The notes below the pieces were generated by a model that saw only the letters and a list, made by a program, of their open reading frames with translations, was not told where the DNA came from and searched no databases. The position numbers and the translations under genes were made by a program. A stretch of 64,000 nucleotides of DNA from Ursus arctos (Eukaryota; Chordata; Mammalia; Carnivora; Ursidae), in assembly GCF_023065955.2 (NCBI RefSeq), contig NW_026623008.1:14662501-14726500 (forward strand), in the 5' to 3' direction. Within the stretch, counting starts at the first letter, position 1, and each line of letters opens with the position of its first letter. Of this stretch, positions 12,101-28,235 are shown piece after piece.

Positions 12101-15100
12101 TCACCTCCTGCTGGGGAGACTGACACACACAATGAACCTCACAGGAGGCAAGCGAGGCAAGCGGAGGTGTACGTCCAGGAGTCCGGGGAGCGGGGCAAGG
12201 AGAGGGAGCGCGAGGGGGGATCACAGAGCCTCCTGGGTGGGGCGGACGGGGGGAGGGTAGCTAAAAGGTGGCTTGGGGCTCTGGCAGGTGTCAGGAAGAG
12301 GAAGGCCTTCCAAGCTGACGGAGTGCAGAGCGGTCAGAGGCTGAGGGCAGGTGGAGGGGGACGAGGGGTGGGATGGAAGGAAGGAAACCGGGAGCAACCC
12401 TGAAGTCGGTCTTCATTCACAGACACATTTATTCATTCCACAGGCGCGGGCACCATGCTTGGCTGGGGACACAGCAATGAACAAGGCGCCACCCCTGTCC
12501 CTGCCCTCGCAGAGCTCATGAGCTCATTGATTCCAGAACTCAGCATGGGGGAGGGGGAAGACTGTGTCGGCACAGGAGAGCTGCTCCCAGGCCCCAGGGG
12601 CCCACCTGGCATCTGTTCCCAGTGACCCTGCAAAGACCCATCTTGCGGACCGCCGTGGGGTTTGGGATCCCCAGGGACCACTCCTGAAGGAGACCGGAAG
12701 TCTCGATTCACAGCTTCTCTGAGGACTAGGCCTCATTTTTACGGGCAGAACTGGACGAGCACCTCTCCTTTGTCCAAGGAAGCCCTGGCCACTGTGTGGG
12801 TCCTGCACCTCATCAGAGGGTGGGGGGCTGCACACAGAGACAGCCCCCTGCAGGACAGGGGCAGAGGCAAAGGCAAACCAATCACCTGGCCCGGAGCCCC
12901 TGCCGGGCTCCTCGGAGCAGGGGACACCTGCAGCCCGGGGATCAACACGGTGCAGGGCCCAGAGTATCAATGTCACCCAAACCCGGAGAAGGTACTCGTA
13001 ACAAAAATACAGACCGCCTCACTGGCGGGTAGGGTAGCCATCAGCCACGCTAGAAATGGGCCCAGCGAGACTGAGAACCTGAATTGATTTGATTTGATTT
13101 TAGTTCACTTACGTTTCAGTATAAAATGTTTTTCATTAAACTTCACTATTTTTTGTTTCATTTCATTTTAACTGTTGACACTCTGGCATGGAGACATGCC
13201 ACAGTGTAAGCACACAGCTGATTTCAAAGACTGTGCGTGAGGAATGGAAAATATCTGTTACGATATAATGACAACGTTTATTAGTATGTTTTCCTGAAAT
13301 AATATTTTGGATATAGTGGGTTAAATAGACTCTATTATTAAAGCTAATTTTCTGGGCACCTGGGTGGCTCAGTTGATTGAGCGACTGCCCTCGGCTCAGG
13401 TCATGATCCTGGGGTCCTGGGATCGAGTCCCTCATCGGGCTCCTTGCTCAGCGGGGAGTCTGCTTCTCCCTCTGACCCGTCCCCTCTTGTGCTGGCTCTC
13501 TCTCCCAAAGAAAGAAAATCTTTAAAACAAATAAATAAAGCTAATTTCACTTTGTTTCCTTTCCCTTTTTAAAATGCGGCTACTAGAGGGGCGCCTGGGG
13601 GGTTCAGTCGGTTGAGCGTCCGACTCTGGGTTTCAGATCAGCTAATGATCTCAGAGTCGTGAGACTGGGCTCCGTGCTGGGCATGGAGCCTGCTTAAGGT
13701 TTTCTCTCTCCAGCTCCCATGGCCCTTCACCCCTGCTCACGCTTTCTCTAAAAAATAAAAATTAAAAAAAAATTAAATTAAAAATTTTATTTTATTTAAG
13801 ATTTTGTTTGTTTGACAGAGAGAGAGAGAGACAGCCAGCAAGAGAGGGAACACAAGCAGGGAGAGTGGGAGAGGAAGAAGCAGGCTCCCAGGAAAGGAGC
13901 CCGATGTGGGGCTCGATCCCAGAACACCGGGATCACGCCCTGAGCCAAAGGTAGACGCTTAACGACTGAACCACCCAGGCGCCCCTAAATTAAAAATTTA
14001 AAAAATTACACCTATCACAAATCAGATATATAAAACAAGTATCTTAATAAAATAAAAACTAAACTGTGGTTACTAGAACATTTAAGTATGTGCTCACGTT
14101 ACTGGAAATCGTCGCTCTGCAGCTGTGCTGTTCAGTGTGGCGGCCACCAGCCACCTGTAGTTACTCAGATTTAACTCGACTTTAAACAAAATCAAAATTC
14201 AGTCTTCAGTAGCGCTAGCCTCAGTTCCAGGGCTCACCTGCCACGTATGGCCAGGGGCAGCCCAGATACGGAACACTTCCTTCACTGCAGAAAGTTCTAC
14301 AGAGAGCATTGTTCTGGAGCGAAGTAGGAAACAATTTTACATGCCTTTCTAAGGCAAAACATAAGATTTCAAAAAGGTTTCACCCATTAAGTGATCCCTC
14401 CAGACCCGCAAGGGACGAGCTGGCCCGTGGAATAGGTCCGAAATGTGGGCCCCTCCGCGCCCCCACGCCCGGGTCTGCACGTCTCCCTGCTCTACCACTG
14501 GCCAGCGGACTTTCAGGAAATCACGGCCAACTGACTCTCTTTTTAACTTGCTGTCATCCTCAGCAGTAATTGCCATGAAATGGCATTACAGGTTGGATGT
14601 GCGAAATATTTTTCCTACTTTACATTAAACACATAACTACTGCAACTGAATAAAAAGCATCGGTCCTGGGGCGCCTGGGTGGCACCGTCGGTCAAGTGTC
14701 CGACTCCTGATTTCAGCTCAGGTCCTGATCTCAGGGTGTTGGGATGGAGCCCCATATCGGGGCTCTGTGCTCGGTGGTGAGTCTGCTTCTCTCCCTCGCT
14801 TCCGTCCTCTCCCCCCACTCGTGCTTTCTCTCTCTCTGAAATAAATAAATACACTTAAAAAAATTTTTAAGAGTATCTGCCCTAAATTGCCTCATGTCCC
14901 CCTTCTACTCCTTCCCAAGCGAACCGCTGAATGGCCCATCCAGGGACCAAATCCCATGGCCTCTACTGCATCGATGTCTGGGCATGGTAGAAGCCGCGGT
15001 ACCTAGCTGGGGGTGGGCTGGGGGCGGCTCATCAGGGGCAACTCGAAGGCCAACGGTGTGAAGCTGGGAGAAGGGGCCGATGGCAAGGTCACCGGCTGGG

Positions 15101-17889
15101 AAAGACTGCAGGGACCAGGCGGAGGGCCAGGTGCAGAGGTGAGGGGTTCTGGCGAGAATATACTGAGTGGGCAGCACCCAGGAAAGCCAAAGAGATCACC
15201 CAGGGACAGAGAAGATCAGGAATAGGGACTGGATTTGAGGGCTGGAGAGGCAGGAAAGAAAAGAGCAGGAAGGGATGGTCAGAAGTGCTGGGGGCTTTGT
15301 GCAATAGGGACCCAAAGGCAAGGGCCTGGATGGGAGGCCCCGTGGAAGTGGCAGAAGCCCTGGGAGAGGCTGGAAGTGGGCTGAGAGCCTCGCAGGGCAG
15401 ACACATGGCCCCCTGGCCCTAACTGCTCCCAGCTCAGAGCCACCTGAGCCGTGCTTTGCGTGCTGCTCATTTAATGGGAGGAAGCAAGATGGAGCACAGG
15501 ACCATGCACTGTGCTGGGTAGCAAAACCGCCCCTAACTCTCTGTGAGACTCCTGGCCTCAGTTTCCCCAGCAGGGGTGAGGACTCCAGCTCCATACATGT
15601 CCACAGAGTCAAATGCAAGGCTCCACCTGGAAGGCCCTTTCCTCCACCTTCTTACCTGGCCTACTCCTCTCATTCTTCAGGTCTCAACTTAAACCTCACC
15701 ACTTTCAGGAAGCCCTCCCAGCCTACCGCTCCCTTCCCATGCCCTCCAAGCCCAGGTTCTCTAGCCGCCAATGTGCCCTAGGTTTCTCCTCCCCTACATC
15801 ACCTTGGATGATAGCTATTAGCTTAGCTGCTCCTCCCCCCGACCATGAGCTCCGGAGGGCAGAGTCCACGCCTCCTTCAGGGCTGTGCTCCCCAAGCCAA
15901 GGACGGGTCTGGTGTGGAGCTGCTACTTGCTAGCTGAATGGATGAATGAATGAAAATGAACTGTTGTGTGGAGTTCAAGGCTCTAGGGATGTCCAGAAGC
16001 AGGTGTCTGGCAGAGAATCCCAAGTAGTGGTGGAACTCAGAACAGGAGGAAGCACCAGAGGGGAGATGTGATAGGGCCACTGTGTCCTTAGTGTTTCCCA
16101 CCCTGGGCTGGGGTTTCCTGAGGACCCTGATGAGGGAAGCGTGCTCAGGGGATAACTCCCAGGATGAGGCAGAAACCCATGACAAGACCAACGAGGACCC
16201 AATCTTGAAATCTTGGAATCTCTAAGGGGCCAATCCTGGACAAGGGAGCAGAGGAGGTCTGTAGGGCCTCAGGGACAGAGTCAGGGCAGGTGGCTGAAAG
16301 CTTCAGGGTCAGACTCTGACTCACCATGCAGAATGGTCTTCTAGAAGCCAAGAAGCAAAGGGGAAAGGGGCTGTTTTGGGAAGAGTGAACTCCTGACACT
16401 GGGGGGACATTCAAGAACCCAATGGGGAGGGGGAGGGGGACCAGACACAGCCCCTCAGGTCCCCTCCAGCCTGGGAGTGCCGGACAGCAGAGGGACAGCC
16501 TGGCCATCCCCAGCGTCTGGGACCACAACCTAGGGAGGGCTGCCCTCATCCCCCGGGCATCATTTCCATTGGGTCCTGACCACTGGGGCATTCTGGGCTT
16601 CAGAACACTTCAGCAGTCTCAAGGGCTTTGACTGAGCCTTGCTAGAAGACGAGGCAGCCGAAGGCGGTGCTCTGAAGGATGTTAATTGGCCTGTAAGCGA
16701 CAACAACAAAGGTTCTAAAGTGCATTTTGGAAACACCGAGTTCAGGAAGCCAAATCAGTTTCTTCACCGCAGGGCTCCCCAGAGCCTCGGGTATCTTAAT
16801 GTGCCTCGTGAAGCTTCAAGCGAGGGAGGGTGTACGCAGCATTTCCCAACCTTTTCCTTTTTTCCTGGGACAACCTGTGACATCTCACTTAACTAGTGAC
16901 TCGCTGAACAGCTGGGGAGATGCTGGTACAAAGGAAGAGCCCTTGGCCAGAGGACATGAGGCGTAGTTCCAGCCACTCCTCTGCTAGAAACCTACCAGGG
17001 AGCTTGGGCAGGTTTCCCTCTTCTGGGCCTCAGTCTCCCCATCCGTGCCGTGTACAAGCAACCTAGTGTGAGTGCTCTGGAAAGCAAAAGCCGTATAAAG
17101 GGTGACGAAGTGGTGTTGCCTCTTTGTTCCTCGACCGCTGAGCGGAAGATGAAGATGGGTTAGACCAAAGGTAAAAGGTTTCCATTCCTCCCAGACAAAG
17201 GCAGAAGGAGGGAAGCAGAGATCTCTGTATGAGGGAGGACGAGAGAGGATCTGAATGCGAGGGGAGAAAGCAGAGGCCACGGGCTGGGAAGACAGGAGGA
17301 GGAGGAGGCTGGGGGAGGTGGCTAGAGCGTTTAGAGAAGTCCTCGAGTTCTCAGATGCTGGTGGAGGGCAAGTAGTTTGGAGGCTGGAGTTCTTGTGGGC
17401 AGGGAGCTGGAGGGGGGGGGGACGAGGGCCAGCTTTGGCCTTGCGGACCGTGTATACCCGGATGTGGACGTTGTAGGTGGGTTCCAGCTGTCTCCTGCCT
17501 AGACAAAGACTTCAGCCCAACCTGTGGGTGTCCACCTACTGCCTCCAGAAGGGCATTCCCGCCCAGTTCGGGGGTCAGTGCCATCCCTTCAGGCCCCCTG
17601 AGGTGGCCCCAAGCTCTGCCTGCCCAGTCCCGGGCGGCGGCCCCCCGGGCGCCCTCACCTCCACCAGCGGGTAGGCGATCTCGTTGTAGATCTGCTCAGT
17701 GAAGTGGTCCACGTAGTAGGCGCCGTCGAAGGTGAACTGCTTGGGCGGCTCGTCGGCGGCGCCCGGGTTCTGGATGAAGCACTGGCCGAGCGCCGAGTCC
17801 ACCGTCACCACGGGCTGGCAGTTCAGCTCTCGCTCCCGCTGGTTCATGGGGCGGCAGCGCACCACCACCTTCACCGACTCCGAGGCCAT
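67..17889 (-). CDS. KIF17: KIF17, kinesin family member 17 (5' part, coding exons 1-6)
   Basis: Homodimeric kinesin-2 family motor that walks to microtubule plus ends, carrying NMDA-receptor vesicles in dendrites and working in cilia (known for the family). Six exons join in frame into residues 1-411: 17659-17889, 11812-11958, 10672-10773, 6096-6285, 2774-3226 and 67-176; all five complete introns are GT-AG. Visible motor landmarks are the P-loop GQTGSGKS (aa 91-98), switch I NKDSSRSH (204-211) and switch II DLAGSE (240-245), so the ATPase core looks intact. The neck and first coiled-coil follow from about aa 335. Human KIF17 is about 1029 aa, so roughly 60% (stalk and cargo-binding tail) lies left of the window. 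The start codon sits in a strong Kozak context (gcgccATGg). Identity was judged by close match to remembered human KIF17; no frameshift or stop was seen. Confidence 0.97.
335..1275 (-). repeat. Long ancient interspersed repeat (L2/CR1-like, family unsure)
   Basis: Begins ttcaacaaatatttcttgag and continues through phrases shared with other copies in this window (for example gacctgaaggaagtggg). The start is the reverse of the common L2 3' end. In KIF17 intron after exon 5. Family name is not certain. Confidence 0.5.
1939..2262 (+). repeat. GGAT/GGGT-type tetranucleotide-derived minisatellite
   Basis: About 320 bp of imperfect tggatggg/tgggtgag units in KIF17 intron 5. Heterogeneous units suggest length polymorphism. 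The long open frame on the opposite strand is repeat-driven. Confidence 0.9.
2774..3226 (-). CDS. KIF17: KIF17 coding exon 5 (switch II, neck)
   Basis: Encodes residues 224-374 and one base of 375. Carries switch II DLAGSER, the L12 region and YANRAKNI at the end of the motor, then the charged neck ([13 protein letters not shown]). At 453 bp it is the largest exon here. Acceptor ATCCGCAG, donor TCAG|GTGGGT. Confidence 0.97.
3345..3470 (-). repeat. MIR fragment
   Basis: cccatcttacagaagaggag then ggcccaaggtcacaccgctg, the reverse of the MIR core. Confidence 0.65.
3630..3845 (+). repeat. MIR
   Basis: tgctgtgtgaccttagcaga, ttctcacagccacaaaatga and gggcccagcacacag in MIR order. Confidence 0.65.
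4270..4735 (+). mobile_element. Old L1 3' fragment
   Basis: Diverged ORF2-end sequence (ccactcctggaaatgg, caccaagatgtccatcctgg) in KIF17 intron 4. No coding capacity. Confidence 0.55.
4742..4936 (+). mobile_element. Can-SINE
   Basis: Starts gggcacctgggtggctcagg, contains the CT-rich tract and a mutated A tail. KIF17 intron 4, antisense to the gene. Confidence 0.9.
5345..5575 (+). repeat. MIR, near full length
   Basis: ggttcaaatcccagctcccc, cagttttcccatctgaaaaa and gtgaagtgcttagcacagcg. Confidence 0.75.
5705..5905 (+). repeat. MIR
   Basis: gacctcggtttcctcatctg then taaaatggggatgacgctga. Confidence 0.7.
6096..6285 (-). CDS. KIF17: KIF17 coding exon 4 (switch I)
   Basis: Encodes residues 161-223 plus the first base of codon 224. 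Contains [11 protein letters not shown], the switch I loop that senses gamma-phosphate. Ends GTG G|GTACGT; the split codon is completed to Asp by the next exon. Confidence 0.97.
6430..6670 (+). repeat. MIR
   Basis: cagtttccacatctgtaaaa, then cacagggcctggcacatggc; ends just outside KIF17 exon 4. Confidence 0.7.
7650..7780 (+). repeat. MIR fragment
   Basis: ggcctggctctgccacttgc then ggttccctcatcggtcagat. Confidence 0.6.
10110..10335 (+). repeat. MIR
   Basis: cagacagacctcggttcaag, gtgaattaacccgtctgagc; 3' end diverged. Confidence 0.65.
10672..10773 (-). CDS. KIF17: KIF17 coding exon 3
   Basis: Encodes residues 127-160 ([20 protein letters not shown] onward), the conserved YLEIYNE segment of kinesin motors. 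Acceptor CCCTGCAG, donor GAG|GTGGGT, 34 codons, phase 0. Confidence 0.97.
11812..11958 (-). CDS. KIF17: KIF17 coding exon 2 (P-loop)
   Basis: Encodes residues 78-126, 49 codons exactly, with GQTGSGKS, the Walker A loop that binds ATP phosphates. Acceptor GTGCAG precedes GGTGTC; donor CAG|GTAGGG follows ...FESVQ. Phase 0 on both sides. Confidence 0.97.
12410..12530 (-). repeat. L2 3' fragment
   Basis: Reads cattcattcacagacacatt, the reverse of the L2 tail, followed by a diverged accatgcttggctggggac. KIF17 intron 1. Confidence 0.55.
13351..13536 (+). mobile_element. Can-SINE with 12-bp target duplication
   Basis: taaagctaattt flanks it at 13339-13350 and 13536-13547. KIF17 intron 1. Confidence 0.9.
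13588..13773 (+). mobile_element. Can-SINE, left arm of an inverted pair
   Basis: Starts ggggcgcctggggggttcag, older subfamily body. Its A-rich tail received the next SINE. Confidence 0.9.
13788..13985 (-). mobile_element. Can-SINE inserted in the tail of its neighbour
   Basis: Minus-strand SINE of the acagccagcaagagaggg type. taaattaaaaattt flanks it exactly at 13774-13787 and 13986-13999, so it landed in the A-rich tail of the preceding SINE. Confidence 0.92.
14668..14865 (+). mobile_element. Can-SINE
   Basis: Head ggggcgcctgggtggcaccg, AAATAAATAAAT tail. KIF17 intron 1. Confidence 0.9.
15613..15955 (+). repeat. L2 LINE 3' end
   Basis: aggaagccctcccagcctac, catgagctccggagggcaga and the terminal gaatgaatgaatg-like run are L2 landmarks in the right order. 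KIF17 intron 1. Confidence 0.75.
17659..17889 (-). CDS. KIF17: KIF17 coding exon 1
   Basis: Encodes residues 1-77, starting [20 protein letters not shown], the first beta strand of the kinesin motor. The ATG is at 17889-17887; the exon ends in GAG followed by donor GTGAGG, phase 0. The frame stays open upstream but has no earlier ATG, so this start is preferred. Exon 1 lies in a CpG island. Confidence 0.97.
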
Positions 17890-17955
17890 GGCGCCGCAGC
17901 GGAGGTCCCCGGGTCGCGGCCCGACGTGGGCGGCGCGGCCGAGACTCGCGACCGC

Positions 17956-18030
17956 CGGGGCCGGGGGGCGGGGCCAGCGCCGGGGGGTGGGGCCTCGCGT
18001 CGGGGGCGGGGCCGCGGCCGGGGGCCGGGA
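17956..18030 (+). other. G-quadruplex-prone G-run cluster upstream of KIF17 start
   Basis: Successive G-runs of 3-6 separated by short loops lie on the plus strand, which is the template strand for KIF17, about 65-140 bp upstream of the ATG. The pattern meets the usual four-run quadruplex rule; folding is not demonstrated. Confidence 0.5.
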
Positions 18031-18250
18031 CTCCTCGGGGGGGCGTCCCGAGAGGAGGAGGGGCGCGGCGAGGGGGTCGCAGGACCGGAGCCGGGGCCGC
18101 CGCCTCCTCCCGCGCCCGGGCTCGCCCGTCCCTGAGGCCCGGCCCGGGGAGAAGGCAGTGGGGGATCCGCGCTGCAGGCGCCGCCGCAGAACCCGGGCCC
18201 CGGAGCCTCCCCAGCCGCCCGCGGGCACGCGCGCCGCCGCGGCGTTCGCG

Positions 18251-18263
18251 GTTGCCGGGCAAC
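18251..18263. promoter_or_regulatory. X-box-like palindrome (candidate RFX site) with nearby CRE half-site
   Basis: gttgccgggcaac is a perfect inverted repeat (GTTGCC-G-GGCAAC) matching the RFX X-box pattern of two 6-bp half-sites with a 1-3 bp spacer. It lies 362 bp upstream of the KIF17 ATG, inside the CpG island. A TGACG half-site (reads cgtca at 18272-18276) follows 9 bp away. RFX factors drive ciliary genes and KIF17 is the vertebrate relative of ciliary OSM-3, so the context fits; binding is inferred. Confidence 0.55.
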
Positions 18264-18640
18264 GCCCGTGGCGTCACAGCCGGCGGCTCCTGAGGGTTCG
18301 GCGCGTTCTCGGCACCCAGCCGCTGAGAGAGTCGCACAGGAGCGTCCCCTACCTGTTGGTGGGCCGGGGCGGCCCGTTTTGCGGGAGCGTCAACTCTCTC
18401 CTCTAATCCCCACTGCCCAGTTCAGAGAGGTTAAGCAATTTGCCCGAGGTTGCCCAGCTAGGCCGGGGAGAGATACAGGAGGCGGGGCCTCACGCTGTAG
18501 TTAGAGAGCTACTGAGAAAGGCGACAGGTACCGTGCTGCCTTTTATCCACATCCCTCTACTGACTCAGGGGAGGGCTGCCTCCGACAGAGCAAAGCTTCC
18601 TTCTAATGCCGCCTGCATTTTTTCTAAGACGCAGGTTAAA

Positions 18641-18664
18641 CAACAACAACAACAACAACAACAC
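18641..18664 (+). repeat. (CAA)n microsatellite
   Basis: Eight uninterrupted CAA units. Confidence 0.95.
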
Positions 18665-18990
18665 AAACTGCTTGTGAGAGCCGAAGTCTTTTGGCTGGAG
18701 AGGTTGCCAGGCTGATATCCCCAGCTCAGCCCAAGTCCCTCCAGCCAGAATAGCGTCTGTCATTTTCCTGCAAGAAATACCCACTGAAGGTTTTAACAGG
18801 AGAGACATCATTTGAATAAATCTGCCGGCCCTATTCCTTCACGACATCCCGAGCTTCTGAGGACAGGATCCCTCTGGTTCGCCATTTAGCGCCGGCTCAA
18901 GGGGTGGCTGGCAAACCCAGACGGGCGAACTGGACAAAGGCCGTGCCTTTCAAAGGAAAAGTCTGTACTAGACAATCTGAAGAGATGCAT

Positions 18991-18996
18991 TTTATT
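18991..18996 (-). terminator. SH2D5: Candidate SH2D5 polyadenylation signal
   Basis: tttatt on the plus strand reads AATAAA on the gene strand, 2.3 kb beyond the SH2D5 stop codon and the first such hexamer downstream outside SINE sequence. Cleavage would fall near 18970. Assigned by position only; a noncanonical closer signal cannot be excluded. Confidence 0.4.
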
Positions 18997-19088
18997 TGTT
19001 TCAAGTCCACACAGTAAGGAGAGCTGGTAACTCAGGTGGTGCTGGTTAGAACAAAAAGAAAACTGATCTATGATTAAGACATTGAAGC

Positions 19089-19276
19089 GGGACACCTGGG
19101 TGGCTCAGTCGGTTAAGCGTCTGCCTTCGGCTCAGGTCATGATCCCAGGGTCCTGGGACTGAGTCCCGCATCAGGCTCCTTGCTCAGCGGGGAGCCTGCC
19201 TCTCCCTCTGTCTGCCGCTCCCCCTGCTTGTGTTCCCCCTCTTTCTGACAAATAAATAAAATCTTAAAAAAAAAAA
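19089..19276 (+). mobile_element. Can-SINE with intact 13-bp target duplication
   Basis: aagacattgaagc occurs unchanged at 19076-19088 and 19277-19289, and the body is close to consensus: one of the younger copies. Lies in or just beside the SH2D5 3'UTR. Confidence 0.92.
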
Positions 19277-20373
19277 AAGACATTGAAGCATCTGCACACG
19301 TGGGTCAGAAACCTTACCCTATGCATACCACGTGATGAATACTGCGTGAAGGAATGTTAAAGTGCTTTGAGAACATTCCTGAAACCTTGTCTGCATGGAG
19401 GAGGTGCTCAACACAACCCATCTCACAGAGGCAGGCTTTGGCCTCAGCCTGGGCCAGTCACCAGGTCCTAAGCGCATGTCTCGGTGCCGTAATTCTGGAC
19501 ACTGTATCAGCAAACCCCTCTCCTTGCCAGGGAAATGCGAGACCAGGCCTCCCATGAGAGACCAGGGACCATGGGTTCTGGTGGAAATGGTTGTAAACTG
19601 AGTCCCAGTTCCCACTCCCATTCAGTGTAAACTCAGTGCTGTAGTTCCAGTGAGAAGAAATCCCAAAAGACGACTGATTCCTGCCCCTGCTATCCCCTGT
19701 GAGGAGAGTGACATGGTCCCCAGCCCAGACCATCTCCTGGGCAGGAGGCTCTAAGGCCTGGAAGCCCAGGCCTGACCTCCTGCGGAGCCTCCCTTCTTTC
19801 TCTTCCATTAGGGCTCCCCTCTCCCTCCCAGGAGTCAGAAATCCGTCATTTTCAAGGCACAGAACAGTCGCACCCCACTCCCAGATGTGAGAGAGGGCAG
19901 CCCCCAGATTTGTGACTCGGCCTCTGCCTCGGGAATAGAAGTTCATCCAAAGTGAACTTGCTCCCTAAATAATTCGGTATTCGTGTCCGTCTTTCGAGCT
20001 TACTTATTATGAAGGGGCAGTGTACCTGGATCTGTCAGTCACTGCAGGGCCACTGCCTTAGGCCAGAGTCATTTCCCTGTACCCCCACTGCCCGCTGAGG
20101 CCAAGGCCCCTCTGGCAGGGCCCCCTCACATCAGTTCCACCTTTGGATGGTTCTGCTCTGACCCTATCCCCAGTGGGGCAGGCCTGGTGAGGTGGCCCCT
20201 GACAACCATGGCCAGTGTCGCGTTATGGGAAGTGGGACAGAATCAGGTGGCTTCCCAGGGAGCCCCGAAACCCAGACTGGCCTGCAGGGTGAGTTGAATA
20301 AGACCCTGGTCACCCCGTACGCCTGTGGCTCATCACCGGCCCCTCCCAGTCAAATGGACAAAGGAAATGAGCC

Positions 20374-20413
20374 TGCGTGCGTGCGTGCGTGCGTGCGTGT
20401 GTGTGTGTGTGTA
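20374..20413 (+). repeat. (TGCG)n-(TG)n compound microsatellite
   Basis: Six TGCG units pass into a TG run, consistent with CpG decay from TGCG to TGTG. Confidence 0.95.
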
Positions 20414-21275
20414 GGGTGTGTGTGTCTTGGTGGTCCTCGGGGGTGTGGGGGCAGGAATCACAACCCTGTGGATTTGACTAGAGACAAACCAGCCTTTCTA
20501 AGAAGCACAGAGATTCTTTGCCTTGTCGGCTCACGTCCTTTCTACACACAGGTGTCCACCTGTGTGCGGGCTTGTGGGGGGGCACGGTTCTTTGTTCATC
20601 CTGCCCAACTCTGCCCCCCTAAGCCTCATTCCTATGAATGGAACTCATAGAATTGAATGCAAGACTCCCTTAACATCGGATGCTGTGAGACATAGGCTGT
20701 GCTCTGTTGGCCTGGGTGCAGCTCGGCCCAGCCACCATGCCTGTCAGCTCCTCCAAGTTCTCTTTGTTTCTCTCTTGGACAGGGTGGGTCACCCCCAAGT
20801 CTTTGCCCACGGTGAGGACTCACTCCTGCCTCCCCAGACAACTCTCCCTCCTGTGCCTGGCTACCTCAGTCAGGTACTCTCAGGAGACTCCCGGTCAGGG
20901 CCCCAAGGCCTGGCCTCCTTAGGAGAGGGCCACATCCCTCATGAACAAACCTTCCTGCTCCCCTCAGAAAGCTTCCCTCCTAGGAGTGAAGTGAAGCCCA
21001 GAGACAAGGATCCAAAGTCACCCAGCAAGTGAATGGAACCCTGGAGCTCCGCCTGCCCCTCCTACAATCTTGGCAGGCCACATATCTCACGAGACGCCAC
21101 CCACCGGTGATCCCCAATGTCAGGGCTCCCCCTACCACAGGCAGTGAAGTGATGGAAGACTGGTCCAAGGGGCAGAGTGACTGGATGGAACTGGTGACCA
21201 GCAGGGTGGCAGAAGGGCAGGGCGGCCTGTTGAGACCCAGGAGCCAGGGTGAGGTAGGGCCAGGGGGCGAGCCTC

Positions 21276-28235
<6,960 letters not shown>

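Larger units (their letters stand above)
17650..18420. promoter_or_regulatory. KIF17: CpG island over KIF17 promoter and exon 1
   Basis: Very GC-rich stretch dense in CpG with runs of G up to six, ending near 18420 where base composition falls. It spans the KIF17 start codon and about 500 bp upstream. No TATA box is evident, so dispersed CpG-island-type initiation is likely; the exact transcription start cannot be read from sequence. Confidence 0.85.
18421..21275. other. KIF17 upstream region and probable SH2D5 3'UTR
   Basis: No coding exon found. From 21275 down to about 18970 this is probably SH2D5 3'UTR, because the first minus-strand AATAAA after the stop lies at 18991-18996. It holds a MIR fragment (18400-18475), a (CAA)n tract, an intact Can-SINE (19089-19276) and a (TGCG)n/(TG)n microsatellite (20374-20413). 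The spacer between the two genes is therefore short. Confidence 0.5.

Noticed and set aside
13400..13430. tRNA genes within Can-SINE heads
   Set aside because: A- and B-box-like pieces come from the tRNA-derived SINE head; none folds into a plausible intact tRNA with a CCA-ready 3' end.
17575..18228. Longer KIF17 N terminus by about 110 residues
   Set aside because: The upstream frame is open only because of GC content and begins at GTG, not ATG. The conserved MASE start at 17889 has a strong Kozak context.
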